In this document: positions 13,514 to 21,869 of the stretch, one piece after another
Position numbering within the stretch: the first letter of the stretch is position 1
Layout of the letters: every line of letters begins with the position of its first letter
Source: Denitratisoma sp. DHT3
GTDB taxonomy: Bacteria > Pseudomonadota > Gammaproteobacteria > Burkholderiales > Rhodocyclaceae
Reading direction: 5' to 3'
NCBI RefSeq assembly: GCF_007833355.1
Contig: NZ_CP020914.1
Coordinates: 1,784,047 to 1,848,046 of the forward strand
Length of the DNA stretch: 64,000 nt
Made by a program: the position numbers and the translations under genes
The notes under the pieces: generated by a model
Databases searched by the model: none
What the model was told of the DNA's origin: nothing
The model's input: only the letters and a program-made list of their open reading frames with translations

Positions 13514-13581
13514 GTGTTCTGTTCCCGCTGGCGCATAAACCGCATCATGCCCCCGATGGAACAAGGAGGAGGACAACCACG

Positions 13582-14775
13582 ATGGGACTTCGAGGAGACG
13601 CCGCGATCGCCGGCTACGTCGAACTGAAACCGGAAAAGAAGCCGCAGGGCGAGCCGCTGTTCTGCATTGAGCAGTGGGCGCGGCTGGCGCAACTGGCGCT
13701 GCAGGACGCGGGCATCGAGAAGCACGAGGTCGACGGCCTGGTGACGTCGGCGATCGCCGAGTCCGCGATGTTCGCGCCGGCGACCCTGGCGGAATACCTG
13801 GGGCTGGAAGTCAATTTCGCCGAGCACGTGGATCTGGGCGGCGCCAGTTCCGCCGGTGCCATCTGGCGGGCCGCCGCGGCGATCGAATTGGGCATCGCCG
13901 AGGTGGTGGTCTGCGCCTTCCCGGCCGGCCCCATGCCGATGCCGCCGGAGCTCAAGCCGCACCCCTTCCCCTTCGGCGCCTCGAGCAACGAGTACGGCTC
14001 GCCCCAGGCCCAGTTCGACATCCCCTACGGCAACCTGGCGCAGAACTGCGGCTACGCTCAGATCGCGAACCTCTACGCCGCGCGCTACGGCTACGACCCG
14101 CGCGCCCTGGCCAAGATCGCCGCGGACCAGCGCGCCAGCGCCTGCGCCAACCCGGATGCGATTTTCTACGGCCAACCGCTCAGCATCGACGACGTGCTGA
14201 ACAGCCCGATGATCGCCGACCCGATCCACCTGCTGGAGATCGTCATGCCGGTCGCCGGCGGCGCCGCGGTGGTGGTGACGAGCAAGGAGCGGGCGGCCCG
14301 CGCCAGGCATCGCCCGGTCCGCATCACCGGCTGCGGCGAGCGGCTCGCCTTCAAGACGCCGACCTACGCCCCCGATCTCCTGCACACGCCGATCGCCGCC
14401 GCGTCCGCTCAGGCCTTCGCCATGGCGGGCGTCTCCCATGCCGACATCGACATGGCGTCGATCTACGACTGCTACACCATCACCGTGCTGATGACCCTGG
14501 AGGACGCGGGCTTCTGCCCGAAGGGCAAGGCCGCGGAATTCATTCACTCCCACGACCTCAGCTACCGCGGCGACTTCCCCTGCAACCCCCACGGCGGCCA
14601 GCTCTCCTTCGGCCAGACCGGCATGGCGGGCGGTATGCACCATGTCATCGACGGCGCCCGCCAGATCATGGGCCGGGCCGGCGGCAATCAGGTGAAGCAC
14701 TGCAACCGGGCCTTCGTCACCGGCAACGGCGGCATCATGAGCGAACAGGTCGTGCTGATTCTGGAGGGCGCATGA
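13582..14775 (+). CDS. Thiolase-fold lipid-transfer protein, probable Ltp2-like steroid side-chain aldolase
   Basis: A 397-residue thiolase-superfamily protein, started by a very strong site AAGGAGGAGGAC. The nucleophilic Cys of true thiolases is absent: the segment reads LGGASSAGA (Ala88-Ser90). A YDCYTI segment (295-300) and CNPHGGQLSFG (334-344) take the place of the SCP2-thiolase motifs. Ltp2-type retro-aldolases, which cleave propionyl-CoA or acetyl-CoA from 17-hydroxy steroid acyl-CoAs, likewise lack the Cys and need a DUF35 partner. Such a partner is encoded immediately downstream. I therefore call it an aldolase rather than a beta-ketothiolase. The exact steroid substrate is inferred. 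Confidence 0.82.
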   Translation: MGLRGDAAIAGYVELKPEKKPQGEPLFCIEQWARLAQLALQDAGIEKHEVDGLVTSAIAESAMFAPATLAEYLGLEVNFAEHVDLGGASSAGAIWRAAAAIELGIAEVVVCAFPAGPMPMPPELKPHPFPFGASSNEYGSPQAQFDIPYGNLAQNCGYAQIANLYAARYGYDPRALAKIAADQRASACANPDAIFYGQPLSIDDVLNSPMIADPIHLLEIVMPVAGGAAVVVTSKERAARARHRPVRITGCGERLAFKTPTYAPDLLHTPIAAASAQAFAMAGVSHADIDMASIYDCYTITVLMTLEDAGFCPKGKAAEFIHSHDLSYRGDFPCNPHGGQLSFGQTGMAGGMHHVIDGARQIMGRAGGNQVKHCNRAFVTGNGGIMSEQVVLILEGA

Positions 14776-14776
14776 C

Positions 14777-15712
14777 ATGAAAAAACCACTCCCCATCCCG
14801 ACGCCCGACAGCCGTCCCTTCTGGAACGGTCTGGCCGAGCGGAAGATCCTGCTCAAGCACTGCCGCCAGTGCGACCACCTGTTCCACTATCCGCGCATCA
14901 CCTGCCCCCACTGCCTGTCCTCCGATCTCGAATGGAGGCAATCTTCCGGCCGGGGCACGCTCTACACCTACACCATCTCGCGCCGCCCCACCCATCCGCT
15001 GTTCGCCGACGAGGTGCCTCAGTACCTGGCGGTGGTCGAACTCGAGGAAGGCCCGCGCGTCACCAGCACCCTGGTCAACGTGCCCGAGGACAAGATCAAG
15101 ATCGGCATGGAACTGGCGCCGGTCTTCGAGCGCCACGAGAAGCAAGGGGCCACCTTGCTGCGCTTCCAGCCGGCCGACGCCGCCCTGCGCGGCGCCCAGG
15201 CGCCGGCCGCGGAGAGCAAGCCAGCGGGCGGCAGCCCGCTGACGCCGGAAGTGCTGGCCTACATCGGCCGGCAGAGCGACAAGATCAGCGGCTATCCCGT
15301 CTCCGCCGAGGAGATCCGGCGCTTCTGCTACGCCACGGAGGACATGAATCCGCGCTTCCTGGACGCCGGCTCCGATCCCGCCGGCAGCGTCGCACCGCCG
15401 ATGTTCCTGTCCATCCCCTTCGACTGGGAAGTGCCGATGGGCGATCTGCCCGCCGACGGCACGCCGCAGCAGAACGACGGACTGCCCTACCCGCCGCTCA
15501 AGGCCAAGCGCAAGCTGTTCGGCGGCTATCAAGTGGAGTACTTCCAGGAGATCCGGCCGGGCGACGTGCTCACGCGCCAGCGCAAGATCCTCGACATCTA
15601 CGAGCGCAGCGGCGGCAGCGGCAGTTCGGTATTCGTGGTGATCGAAGCCACCTATACCAACCAGCGCGGCGAGAAGGTGGCCGTCGACATCAACACGATC
15701 ATCAACCGCTAG
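14777..15712 (+). CDS. DUF35 OB-fold / MaoC-like hotdog fusion (ChsH2-like, domains in reversed order)
   Basis: A 311-residue protein. The N-terminal half is a DUF35 rubredoxin-like zinc ribbon (Cys29, Cys32, Cys43, Cys46) plus OB fold to about residue 130. A Pro/Ala linker follows, then a C-terminal hotdog domain of the N-terminal MaoC dehydratase type (about 155-311). In mycobacterial ChsH2 the same two domains occur in the opposite order. By analogy the zinc-ribbon half should activate the upstream aldolase, and the hotdog half should pair with the MaoC protein encoded next to hydrate the enoyl-CoA. It starts 2 bases after the aldolase stop. Confidence 0.82.
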   Translation: MKKPLPIPTPDSRPFWNGLAERKILLKHCRQCDHLFHYPRITCPHCLSSDLEWRQSSGRGTLYTYTISRRPTHPLFADEVPQYLAVVELEEGPRVTSTLVNVPEDKIKIGMELAPVFERHEKQGATLLRFQPADAALRGAQAPAAESKPAGGSPLTPEVLAYIGRQSDKISGYPVSAEEIRRFCYATEDMNPRFLDAGSDPAGSVAPPMFLSIPFDWEVPMGDLPADGTPQQNDGLPYPPLKAKRKLFGGYQVEYFQEIRPGDVLTRQRKILDIYERSGGSGSSVFVVIEATYTNQRGEKVAVDINTIINR

Positions 15713-15773
15713 CAGTCAAGCCGGCCACGCCGGGACCGGGGAGAAGACGCTTCGATGGAGACCTTTGTCATTT

Positions 15774-15893
15774 GGCCGAAAAAGCAGCAGGAAGGCCCTC
15801 CCCCTCCCTTCCTCCCCCTCTCCGGGGGAGGTGACGAAGTTCGCTCGCTACGCTCGGATATTCGACCTGCCGTTTCAATTCGCCATTTCACGC
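15774..15893 (+). repeat. Dispersed intergenic repeat, copy A
   Basis: One of six similar elements in the window. It contains CCTCCCCCTCTCCGGGGGAG, the core of an 8-bp hairpin, then GCTCGCTACGCTCG and TGCCGTTTCAATTCGCC, and ends in TTTCACG. It fills most of the gap between the DUF35-hotdog gene and the MaoC gene and stops about 17 bases before the MaoC ATG. Its upstream part is only weakly like that of the other copies. Confidence 0.85.
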
Positions 15894-15909
15894 AACGGGA
15901 GCACGAAAA

Positions 15910-16353
15910 ATGAATGCACCGCAAACCCGCTACTACGAAGACGTACAGGAAGGCATGGAGTTGCCGCCGGTGACCAAGACCGTCACCACCACCCAGATGT
16001 TTCTCTACAGCGCCATCACCCGCAATCCGCACCGCATCCACTACGACGAGAAATTCGCCCACAGCGAGGGACTGCCGACGGTCCTCGTGCAGGGTCCGCT
16101 CCAGGGCGCCCAATTGTCCGCCTACGTCACCGACTGGATGGGGTCGGGAGGGTTCCTGAAGAAGTTCTCCTATTCCAATCGCGGCATGGCGCTGCCCGGA
16201 CAACCGCTCACCCTGCGCGGCAAGGTGACGCGGAAGTACCAGGTGGACGACCGCGCCGCCGTGGATCTGGAACTGTGGGAGGAAAACGCCGCCGGCGACC
16301 TCCTGGTGCCGGCCAGTGCCACGGTGCTGCTGCCCTCCCGCACCAACGCATAA
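15910..16353 (+). CDS. MaoC family (R)-enoyl-CoA hydratase (ChsH1-like)
   Basis: A 147-residue single hotdog domain. The segment ITRNPHRIHYDEKFA corresponds to the hydratase-2 motif with its catalytic His, although the usual Asp before Asn is replaced (TRNP). In steroid side-chain degradation ChsH1 forms a heteromer with the hotdog half of ChsH2 and adds water to the side-chain enoyl-CoA before aldolytic cleavage. The gene order aldolase, DUF35-hotdog, MaoC fits that complex. The start is a single ATG 17 bases after intergenic repeat copy A. Confidence 0.82.
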   Translation: MNAPQTRYYEDVQEGMELPPVTKTVTTTQMFLYSAITRNPHRIHYDEKFAHSEGLPTVLVQGPLQGAQLSAYVTDWMGSGGFLKKFSYSNRGMALPGQPLTLRGKVTRKYQVDDRAAVDLELWEENAAGDLLVPASATVLLPSRTNA

Positions 16354-16371
16354 GCGGGGAGGTGCGAGGCC

Positions 16372-18039
16372 ATGGAAACCGTCGCGGAAATCTTCCTCGC
16401 CCGGCGCAACGACAGCCGGCCCGCCCTGTATTTCGAAGACCGCAGTTGGAGCGGAGCCGAACTGGTGGCGGAATGCGCGGCCCGCGCCCATTACCTGCTC
16501 GCCCATCGGGCACCGGGTCCCTTCCATGTCGGGCTGCTGTTGGACAACGTCCCGGAGTACGCGTTCTGGGTCGGGGCCTGCGCCCTGGCCGGCGCGACCT
16601 TCGTCGCCCTCAACTCGACCCGCAAGGGCGCCGATCTGGCGCGGGACATCGGCCATACCGAATGCCAGTTCGTGCTGATCGAATCCCGCTACCGGGAACA
16701 GGTGCCGGACGATACGGCCGCCGCACTCGGTAACAGTCTCGGCAACGGTCTCCTGGTGGTGGATGCACCGGACTACGCGGCGACCCTCGCCGCTCACCGC
16801 GGCCTGCCCCCGCCGCAGGCCGGCGTCTCGCCGCGCGACACCGCCTGCCTGATCTTCACCTCGGGCACCAGCGGCGCGCCCAAGGCAGTGATCTACTCCA
16901 ATGTCCGGGTAATGCGCAACTGCATGATGCTGGTGCAGAGCCAACAGCTGACCGCCCGGGACGTATCCTACGTGCCGATGCCGCTGTTCCACTCCACGGG
17001 GTTGATCATGGGCCTGCTGGCGTTGCTGGCGGCGGGCGGGGCGGTGGTCCTGCGCCGCAAGTTCTCCGCCTCCGGATTCCTGCCCGACGTCCGCAAATTC
17101 GGCGCCACCAGTTTCTGCTACGTGGGCAAGCCCCTGGCCTACATCCTCGCCACCGAGGAGAAGCCCGACGACCGCGACAATCCACTGCGCGTGGTGTTCG
17201 GCAGTGAAGCCACCGACATCGATATCGCCAATTTCAAACGCCGCTTCGGCTGCCCGGCGATCGACAACTACGGCTCGTCCGAAGGTTGCATCACCATCCT
17301 GCGCGGCGAGGGCACGCCGCCGGGCTCCATCGGCCGTGGCGTCTCGGAGCAGATCCGGGTGATGGACCCGGAGACCGGCGCGGAATGCCCGCGTGCCGTG
17401 TTCGACGCGCATGGGGTGCTGCAGAACGGCAACGCGGCCATCGGCGAACTGGTCAATCTCGACGGCGGGGCGATCTTCGAAGGCTACTGGAACAATCCGG
17501 CCGCCCGCGAGCAGCGCATCCGCGACGGCGCCTACTGGAGCGGCGACCTGGCCTACCGGGACGCCGCCGGCTTTTTCTATTTCGCCGGCCGCAGCAGCGA
17601 ATGGCTGCGCGTGGACGGCGAGAATCTGTCCGCCATCCAGATCGAGCAGGTGCTGGCGCGGCATCCCGGCATCGCCGTGGCGGCGGTCTATGGCGTGCCC
17701 GACCCGCTCGTCGGCGACCGGGTGATGGCGGGTCTGGAACTCAAACCCGGTAGCCGGCTCGACATGGCGGAGTTCAAGGTCTTCCTGGAAAGCCAGGAGG
17801 ACTTCGGCAGCAAGTGGATGCCCGCCTTCGTCCGGATCAGCGAGCGATTGCCCACCACCCAGACCAACAAGGTGCTGAAGCGTGACCTCAAGCGGGAAGC
17901 CTGGAACTGCGCCGATGCCGTCTGGTGGCGGCCGCTGCGCGGCGGCCCCTACCAGCCGCTGACCAGCGCCGACACCGACGAATTGCAGCGCCTCTTCGTG
18001 AGCCGGGGGCGCGGCCATTTGCTTCCGCAGGGAGAATGA
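16372..18039 (+). CDS. Acyl-CoA synthetase, AMP-forming (FadD17-like)
   Basis: A 555-residue adenylate-forming enzyme. The P-loop IFTSGTSGAPKAVIY is at 161-175, the adenine-binding YGSSEG motif near residue 300, and the hinge and C-terminal lysine region in TTQTNKVLKRDL. GGGGAGG precedes the ATG at good spacing. It should activate a carboxylic acid to its CoA thioester. Beside two acyl-CoA dehydrogenases, as in the mycobacterial fadE26-fadE27-fadD17 group, and next to an Ltp2-type module, a steroid side-chain acid is the most likely substrate. The assignment to FadD17 is by context and overall resemblance. Confidence 0.82.
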   Translation: METVAEIFLARRNDSRPALYFEDRSWSGAELVAECAARAHYLLAHRAPGPFHVGLLLDNVPEYAFWVGACALAGATFVALNSTRKGADLARDIGHTECQFVLIESRYREQVPDDTAAALGNSLGNGLLVVDAPDYAATLAAHRGLPPPQAGVSPRDTACLIFTSGTSGAPKAVIYSNVRVMRNCMMLVQSQQLTARDVSYVPMPLFHSTGLIMGLLALLAAGGAVVLRRKFSASGFLPDVRKFGATSFCYVGKPLAYILATEEKPDDRDNPLRVVFGSEATDIDIANFKRRFGCPAIDNYGSSEGCITILRGEGTPPGSIGRGVSEQIRVMDPETGAECPRAVFDAHGVLQNGNAAIGELVNLDGGAIFEGYWNNPAAREQRIRDGAYWSGDLAYRDAAGFFYFAGRSSEWLRVDGENLSAIQIEQVLARHPGIAVAAVYGVPDPLVGDRVMAGLELKPGSRLDMAEFKVFLESQEDFGSKWMPAFVRISERLPTTQTNKVLKRDLKREAWNCADAVWWRPLRGGPYQPLTSADTDELQRLFVSRGRGHLLPQGE

Positions 18040-18041
18040 CC

Positions 18042-19211
18042 ATGGACTTCTGCTTTTCGCCGGAGCAGGAACAGTTCCGGCAGGAGATACGCCAGTTCCT
18101 GGCGGACAACGTGACCGATGCCCTGCGCGAGGAGATCGCCGTCTCGGGGCATTCCCCCGGCCCCCTGGGCAAGGCGTTCCTGCGCCTGCTGGGCGAGAAG
18201 GGCTGGCTGGGCATCGGCTGGCCCAGGGAGTACGGTGGCCAGGGCCGCTCGATGATCGAACAGTCGATCTTCTATCACGAGCTGGATCTGCAGGACATCC
18301 ACTACGGCAACCTCACCATCACCTCCCTGGCGATGACCCTGATCAAGCTGGCCTCGGAGGCGCAGAAGCGGGAATACCTGCCGCGCATCCTCAAGGGCGA
18401 GCTGGAGATCTGCCTGGGCTATACCGAGCCCGGCGCCGGTTCGGACCTGGCCAGCGTCGCCACCCGCGCGGTGAAGGAAGGCGACGGGTACGTCGTCACC
18501 GGGCAGAAGGTGTTCACCACCGGCGCCCACTATGCCAGCCACATCTGGCTGCTGGCCCGCACCGATCCAACGGCGCCGCGGCACAAGGGGCTGTCGGTGT
18601 TCATCTTCCCGCTCGACACGCCCGGCGTCACCGTGCGCCCCATCTACACCATGGAAGGCATCCGCACCAACGAGGTGTTCCTCGACCAGGTGCGGATTCC
18701 CGCCAGCGCCATGATCGGCGCACCCAACACCGGCTTCTACACCATCGCCGTCGCCCTGGATTTCGAGCGGGTGTTCATCGGCAAGTACACCAAGATCCGG
18801 CGCAATTTCGAGGCCCTGGTGCGCTGCTGCAAGGAGCCCGGCGACGATGGCAGGTCCCTCTACGACGACCCGGTGGTGCAGGACCAGTTGGTACGGCTGC
18901 ATATCGATGTCGAACGCCTGCGCCTCCTATGCACCAAGACCGCCTGGCTGATCGACCAGGGCAAGGTGCCCAACGCCGAGGCCTCGGCCCAGAAGGTGCT
19001 GGCTTCCGAGCTGGAGCAGCGGCTGGCCGACGAGGGCATGCGGATCCTCGGCCCACGCGCCCTGCTCGAATATGGCTCCCCCCATGTGCCGATGCAGGGC
19101 TACCTGGCGCAATCCTGGCTGCTGGCGCCGATGATGAAATTCGGCGGCGGCACCAATGAAATCCAGCGCGACATCATCGCCCAGCGCGGCCTGGGCCTGC
19201 CGCGAGGCTGA
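18042..19211 (+). CDS. Acyl-CoA dehydrogenase (FadE26/ChsE4-like subunit)
   Basis: A 389-residue flavoprotein with the family fold: YTEPGAGSDLASV in the middle domain, TGQKVFTTGAHYASH, and the C-terminal GGTNEIQRDIIAQRGLGLPR for FAD contact. The start ATG at 18042 has GGGAGA at proper spacing. An in-frame ATG at 18036 overlapping the synthetase stop is too close to that site. Two consecutive FadE genes of slightly different length suggest an alpha2beta2 heterotetramer, as known for steroid-type acyl-CoA dehydrogenases, where one subunit supplies the catalytic Glu. LDFER is a candidate region here. Confidence 0.85.
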   Translation: MDFCFSPEQEQFRQEIRQFLADNVTDALREEIAVSGHSPGPLGKAFLRLLGEKGWLGIGWPREYGGQGRSMIEQSIFYHELDLQDIHYGNLTITSLAMTLIKLASEAQKREYLPRILKGELEICLGYTEPGAGSDLASVATRAVKEGDGYVVTGQKVFTTGAHYASHIWLLARTDPTAPRHKGLSVFIFPLDTPGVTVRPIYTMEGIRTNEVFLDQVRIPASAMIGAPNTGFYTIAVALDFERVFIGKYTKIRRNFEALVRCCKEPGDDGRSLYDDPVVQDQLVRLHIDVERLRLLCTKTAWLIDQGKVPNAEASAQKVLASELEQRLADEGMRILGPRALLEYGSPHVPMQGYLAQSWLLAPMMKFGGGTNEIQRDIIAQRGLGLPRG

Positions 19212-19217
19212 AAAACA

Positions 19218-19388
19218 GCCAAGCCGGAACCCAACAGGGAAAGCTGCGATGAGGAACGGTGCCGGTTGGCCGGCCAAGGGCAGGAAGACCCACCCCCTCC
19301 CGGCCTCCCCCTCTCCGGGGAAGCTGACGGTATTGGCTCGCTACGCTCGGCTGTTTGACTTGCCGTTTGAATTTGCCATTTCACGTTA
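19218..19388 (+). repeat. Dispersed intergenic repeat, copy B
   Basis: Begins GCCAAGCCGGAACCCAAC (type 1 upstream half, shared with copies C and E), continues with the hairpin segment (here GGGGAAG, one stem mismatch), GGCTCGCTACGCTCG and TTGCCGTTTGAATTTGCC, and ends TTTCACG. It fills the gap between the two acyl-CoA dehydrogenase genes and ends about 15 bases before the next ATG. Confidence 0.85.
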
Positions 19389-19402
19389 CGGATGACAGGA
19401 CC

Positions 19403-20521
19403 ATGGAACTGGACTTCACCCCCGAACAACAACAGATCAAGGACGCGGTGCGCCGCTTCCTTTCCCGGGAATGCCCGCCCAGCCTGGTGCGCAGGATGCG
19501 CGAGGAGCGGATCGCCCTGCCCCGCGACATCTGGCGGCGCATGGCCGAGTTGGGCTGGCTGGGCCTGCCCTTCGACGAAAGCTACGGCGGCTCGGGCGGC
19601 GACTGGGTCACCCTGGCGGCGCTGGTCGAGGAACTGGGCCGGGCCTGCGATCCCACGCCCTTCGCCGACTGCGTCCTCACCTGCGGCTGGCTGCTCCAGG
19701 ATCTGGGCAGCGAAGCGCAGAAGCAGCGCTGGCTGCCGCCCCTGATCGAGGGCGAGTTGATGCTGAGCCTGGCCAGCCATGAGGAACAGGCCCTGCGTGA
19801 CGCGGGCGAACCGCCGACGACGCTACGGAAAGGCGACGGCGGGCTGCGTCTTTCCGGCCGGAAAGGCTTCGTCGAGAACGCCGCCGACGCCGACTTCCTC
19901 CTGGTCAGCGCGGTGATGGACGGCACGGGCGAACCATGCCTGGTGATGGTCGCGCCCCGCGCAGAAGGCGTCGAACTCATCGCCCTGCATTCCCTCGCCC
20001 ATCCCAATCTCTACGAGGTCGGGTTCCGCGATGTCGCCCTCGCGCCGGACCAGTTGCTCGCCCGCGGCCCCGATCTGCCGGCACGCCTGACGGCGGCGCT
20101 GGACCGCACGGCGGCGTTCCAGTCCGCCGCCGCGGCCGGCGGCGCGCGCCGGGTGCTGGAAATGGCGCTCGACTACGCCAAGGAACGGCAGCAGTTCGGC
20201 AAGCCCATCGGCAGCTTCCAGGCGGTGCAGCATCTGCTGGCCAACGCCTGGTCCGAAGTGGAGACCGCCTGGCTCGCCGCCTACGAAGCCATCACCCATC
20301 TGGAGGCCGACCTGCCGGGCGCGGCGGACAAGGTGGCGGTCGCCAAGTGCGCCAGCAACGAAACCTTCGTCCGCACCTGCTTCAGCGCCCATCAGGTGTT
20401 CGGCGGCATGGGTTACATGTGGGAGACCGACCTGCACCTGTGGACGCGCAAGGCCAAGGAAATCGAAATGGCCTGCGGCGGCATCTATCCCTACCGGCGG
20501 CGACTGGCGGCGAGCCTTTGA
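19403..20521 (+). CDS. Acyl-CoA dehydrogenase (FadE27/ChsE5-like subunit)
   Basis: A 372-residue acyl-CoA dehydrogenase family protein (start MELDFTPEQQQIKDAVRRF). The middle domain is more diverged than usual (LASHEEQALRDAGEPP instead of TEPxAGSD). The FAD-binding ERQQFGKPIGSFQAVQH is intact, and the C-terminal GGMGYMWETDLHLWTRKAKE is present. The diverged middle domain fits the non-catalytic FAD-binding partner of a heteromeric steroid acyl-CoA dehydrogenase. It is the last gene of the + strand module and ends 8 bases before a hairpin facing the AraC-type gene. Confidence 0.85.
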   Translation: MELDFTPEQQQIKDAVRRFLSRECPPSLVRRMREERIALPRDIWRRMAELGWLGLPFDESYGGSGGDWVTLAALVEELGRACDPTPFADCVLTCGWLLQDLGSEAQKQRWLPPLIEGELMLSLASHEEQALRDAGEPPTTLRKGDGGLRLSGRKGFVENAADADFLLVSAVMDGTGEPCLVMVAPRAEGVELIALHSLAHPNLYEVGFRDVALAPDQLLARGPDLPARLTAALDRTAAFQSAAAAGGARRVLEMALDYAKERQQFGKPIGSFQAVQHLLANAWSEVETAWLAAYEAITHLEADLPGAADKVAVAKCASNETFVRTCFSAHQVFGGMGYMWETDLHLWTRKAKEIEMACGGIYPYRRRLAASL

Positions 20522-20529
20522 ACCATCTG

Positions 20530-20552
20530 CCGGAGGCGCCTGGCGCCTCCGG
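20530..20552. terminator. Hairpin between convergent genes
   Basis: CCGGAGGCGC-CTG-GCGCCTCCGG is a perfect 10-bp stem with a 3-base loop in the 32-base gap between the acyl-CoA dehydrogenase and the AraC-type gene. No T-run follows on either strand, so it may act as an RNA end-stabilising or weak bidirectional terminator. Confidence 0.55.
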
Positions 20553-20553
20553 T

Positions 20554-21576
20554 TCAGTGTTCCTCGGAAGGACGGTTGCGGAACGTGCGCGGCGACATGC
20601 CGGTCCAGCGCCTGAAGGCGCGCGAGAAACTGGTGGGTTCGCTGAAGCCGAGCCGTTCGGCGATGGCCTCCACCGTCAGCCGGGAGGACTCCAGATAACT
20701 GCGCGCCAGGCTGGCGCGGACGTCGTCGACGATGTCCTGGTAGGAATGCCCGCCTTCATGCAGCTTGCGGCGCAAGGTGCGGGCGCTGATCGACAGCGCC
20801 TCGGCGCAGGCCTCCAGCGGCAGGGCGCAATCCGCGCCGGCCAACAGCCGGGCGCGGATTCCGGCGACGAGACCCTCCGGATCACCGCTGTCCCGGCCGA
20901 CCAGGCGCTCGCAATGGGTCCGATACATGAGTGCCGCGTGGCTGCTGGCCAGGGGCAGGCGCGTGTCGAGAAAGGCGGCGTCGAAGCGGATCTGATTGCG
21001 TGGAGCGTCGAAACGGATCGGGCAGGAGAAATACTTGCGGTAACTGGCGGCATGGGCCGGCTGCGGATAGGCGCAGCAGAGTTCCCTGACGGGCAGATCG
21101 CGGCCGGTGACGCTGCGGGTGTTGCTGAGAATGCTGCCGAGAATCTCCTCCACGGCGAACTGGGCCAGGTCTCCCAGTTCCGGCGCCACCTCGATCTGGA
21201 AGGTCGCATTCCGCGCCTCCTCATGCAGGGAAAGGAACAGCAGCCGCCCCGAAAAGCGGCCGATCACCCGCTGATATTCGTTCCCCACCCGCAGGGCCTC
21301 GCGGAAAGTCTCGCAGCACATCATCGCGAAGCCGAACCGGTCCAGGGTGGAGATATGCCGGTGGATCCCGAGTTCCAGGCCGAGGGCGGGGTCCCGGCTC
21401 AGCCGCCTGGCATTGCGCAGCAAGGCGACATGCTGCTCGTCGCTGATTTCCGCGGCCGGTTCCGCCAGGTTCCGCTCCTCGATGCCCGTCCCCGCCAACA
21501 ACTGGGCGGGGGAGACGTCATGGGCGAGCATGAAATCGGCCAACCAGGCCACGTAGTTCATGGAAACCAAGATCAT
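20554..21576 (-). CDS. AraC family transcriptional regulator
   Basis: Up to 340 residues. The N-terminal Arabinose_bd-type ligand domain spans about 18-205. The C-terminal AraC double helix-turn-helix spans about 240-335 (ALSISARTLRRKLHEGG, then AERLGFSEPTSFSRAFRRWTG). Members with this architecture often control lipid, steroid or amino-acid catabolism. It lies convergent to the steroid-type module, so it is a candidate regulator. Start choice is open: the ATG at 21576 has AGGAGG only 1 base away, whereas an in-frame TTG at 21570 has it at 7 bases. MNYVAW at 21561 is a further option. Confidence 0.85.
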   Translation of the reverse strand: MILVSMNYVAWLADFMLAHDVSPAQLLAGTGIEERNLAEPAAEISDEQHVALLRNARRLSRDPALGLELGIHRHISTLDRFGFAMMCCETFREALRVGNEYQRVIGRFSGRLLFLSLHEEARNATFQIEVAPELGDLAQFAVEEILGSILSNTRSVTGRDLPVRELCCAYPQPAHAASYRKYFSCPIRFDAPRNQIRFDAAFLDTRLPLASSHAALMYRTHCERLVGRDSGDPEGLVAGIRARLLAGADCALPLEACAEALSISARTLRRKLHEGGHSYQDIVDDVRASLARSYLESSRLTVEAIAERLGFSEPTSFSRAFRRWTGMSPRTFRNRPSEEH

Positions 21577-21714
21577 TCCTCCTGGAGGACGTTCTGCCGA
21601 CGCTTATCGCTCAGAGATCGGTGACGCAGCAAGAGACCATTGACGGGAACGATGCGCCCCTTACCGGCCGGAATCCGGTCCAGGCCGTATTCCATGCAGA
21701 CAAGAGGAGACGCC

Positions 21715-21831
21715 ATGATACCGGGAGCCTGCCCCGACGACGACCTTCCGCGTCCGGTGTGCAGCGCCGCCCATGACTGGCGGCCACGGCGGGCGATACG
21801 GGCCCGCCGTCGGGCGGATCAAATCGGCTAA
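21715..21831 (+). CDS. Possible small ORF (38 residues)
   Basis: The ATG is preceded by AAGAGGAGACGCC, a good ribosome binding site, and the frame gives MIPGACPDDDLPRPVCSAAH followed by an Arg-rich tail. It lies alone in the 293-base space between the AraC-type gene and ilvE. No family is recognised. It could be chance or a leader peptide. Confidence 0.2.
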   Translation: MIPGACPDDDLPRPVCSAAHDWRPRRAIRARRRADQIG

Positions 21832-21848
21832 AATTGTCCTCTTTAGCC
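21826..21848. promoter_or_regulatory. Inverted repeat overlapping a -10-like element before ilvE
   Basis: GGCTAAA-N9-TTTAGCC is a 7-bp perfect inverted repeat. Its left arm contains TAAAAT, a plausible -10 hexamer about 36 bases before the ilvE ATG. An operator at the promoter is possible. No clear -35 is seen. Confidence 0.35.
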
Positions 21849-21869
21849 AACCCCTGCTGGAGAATTCCC

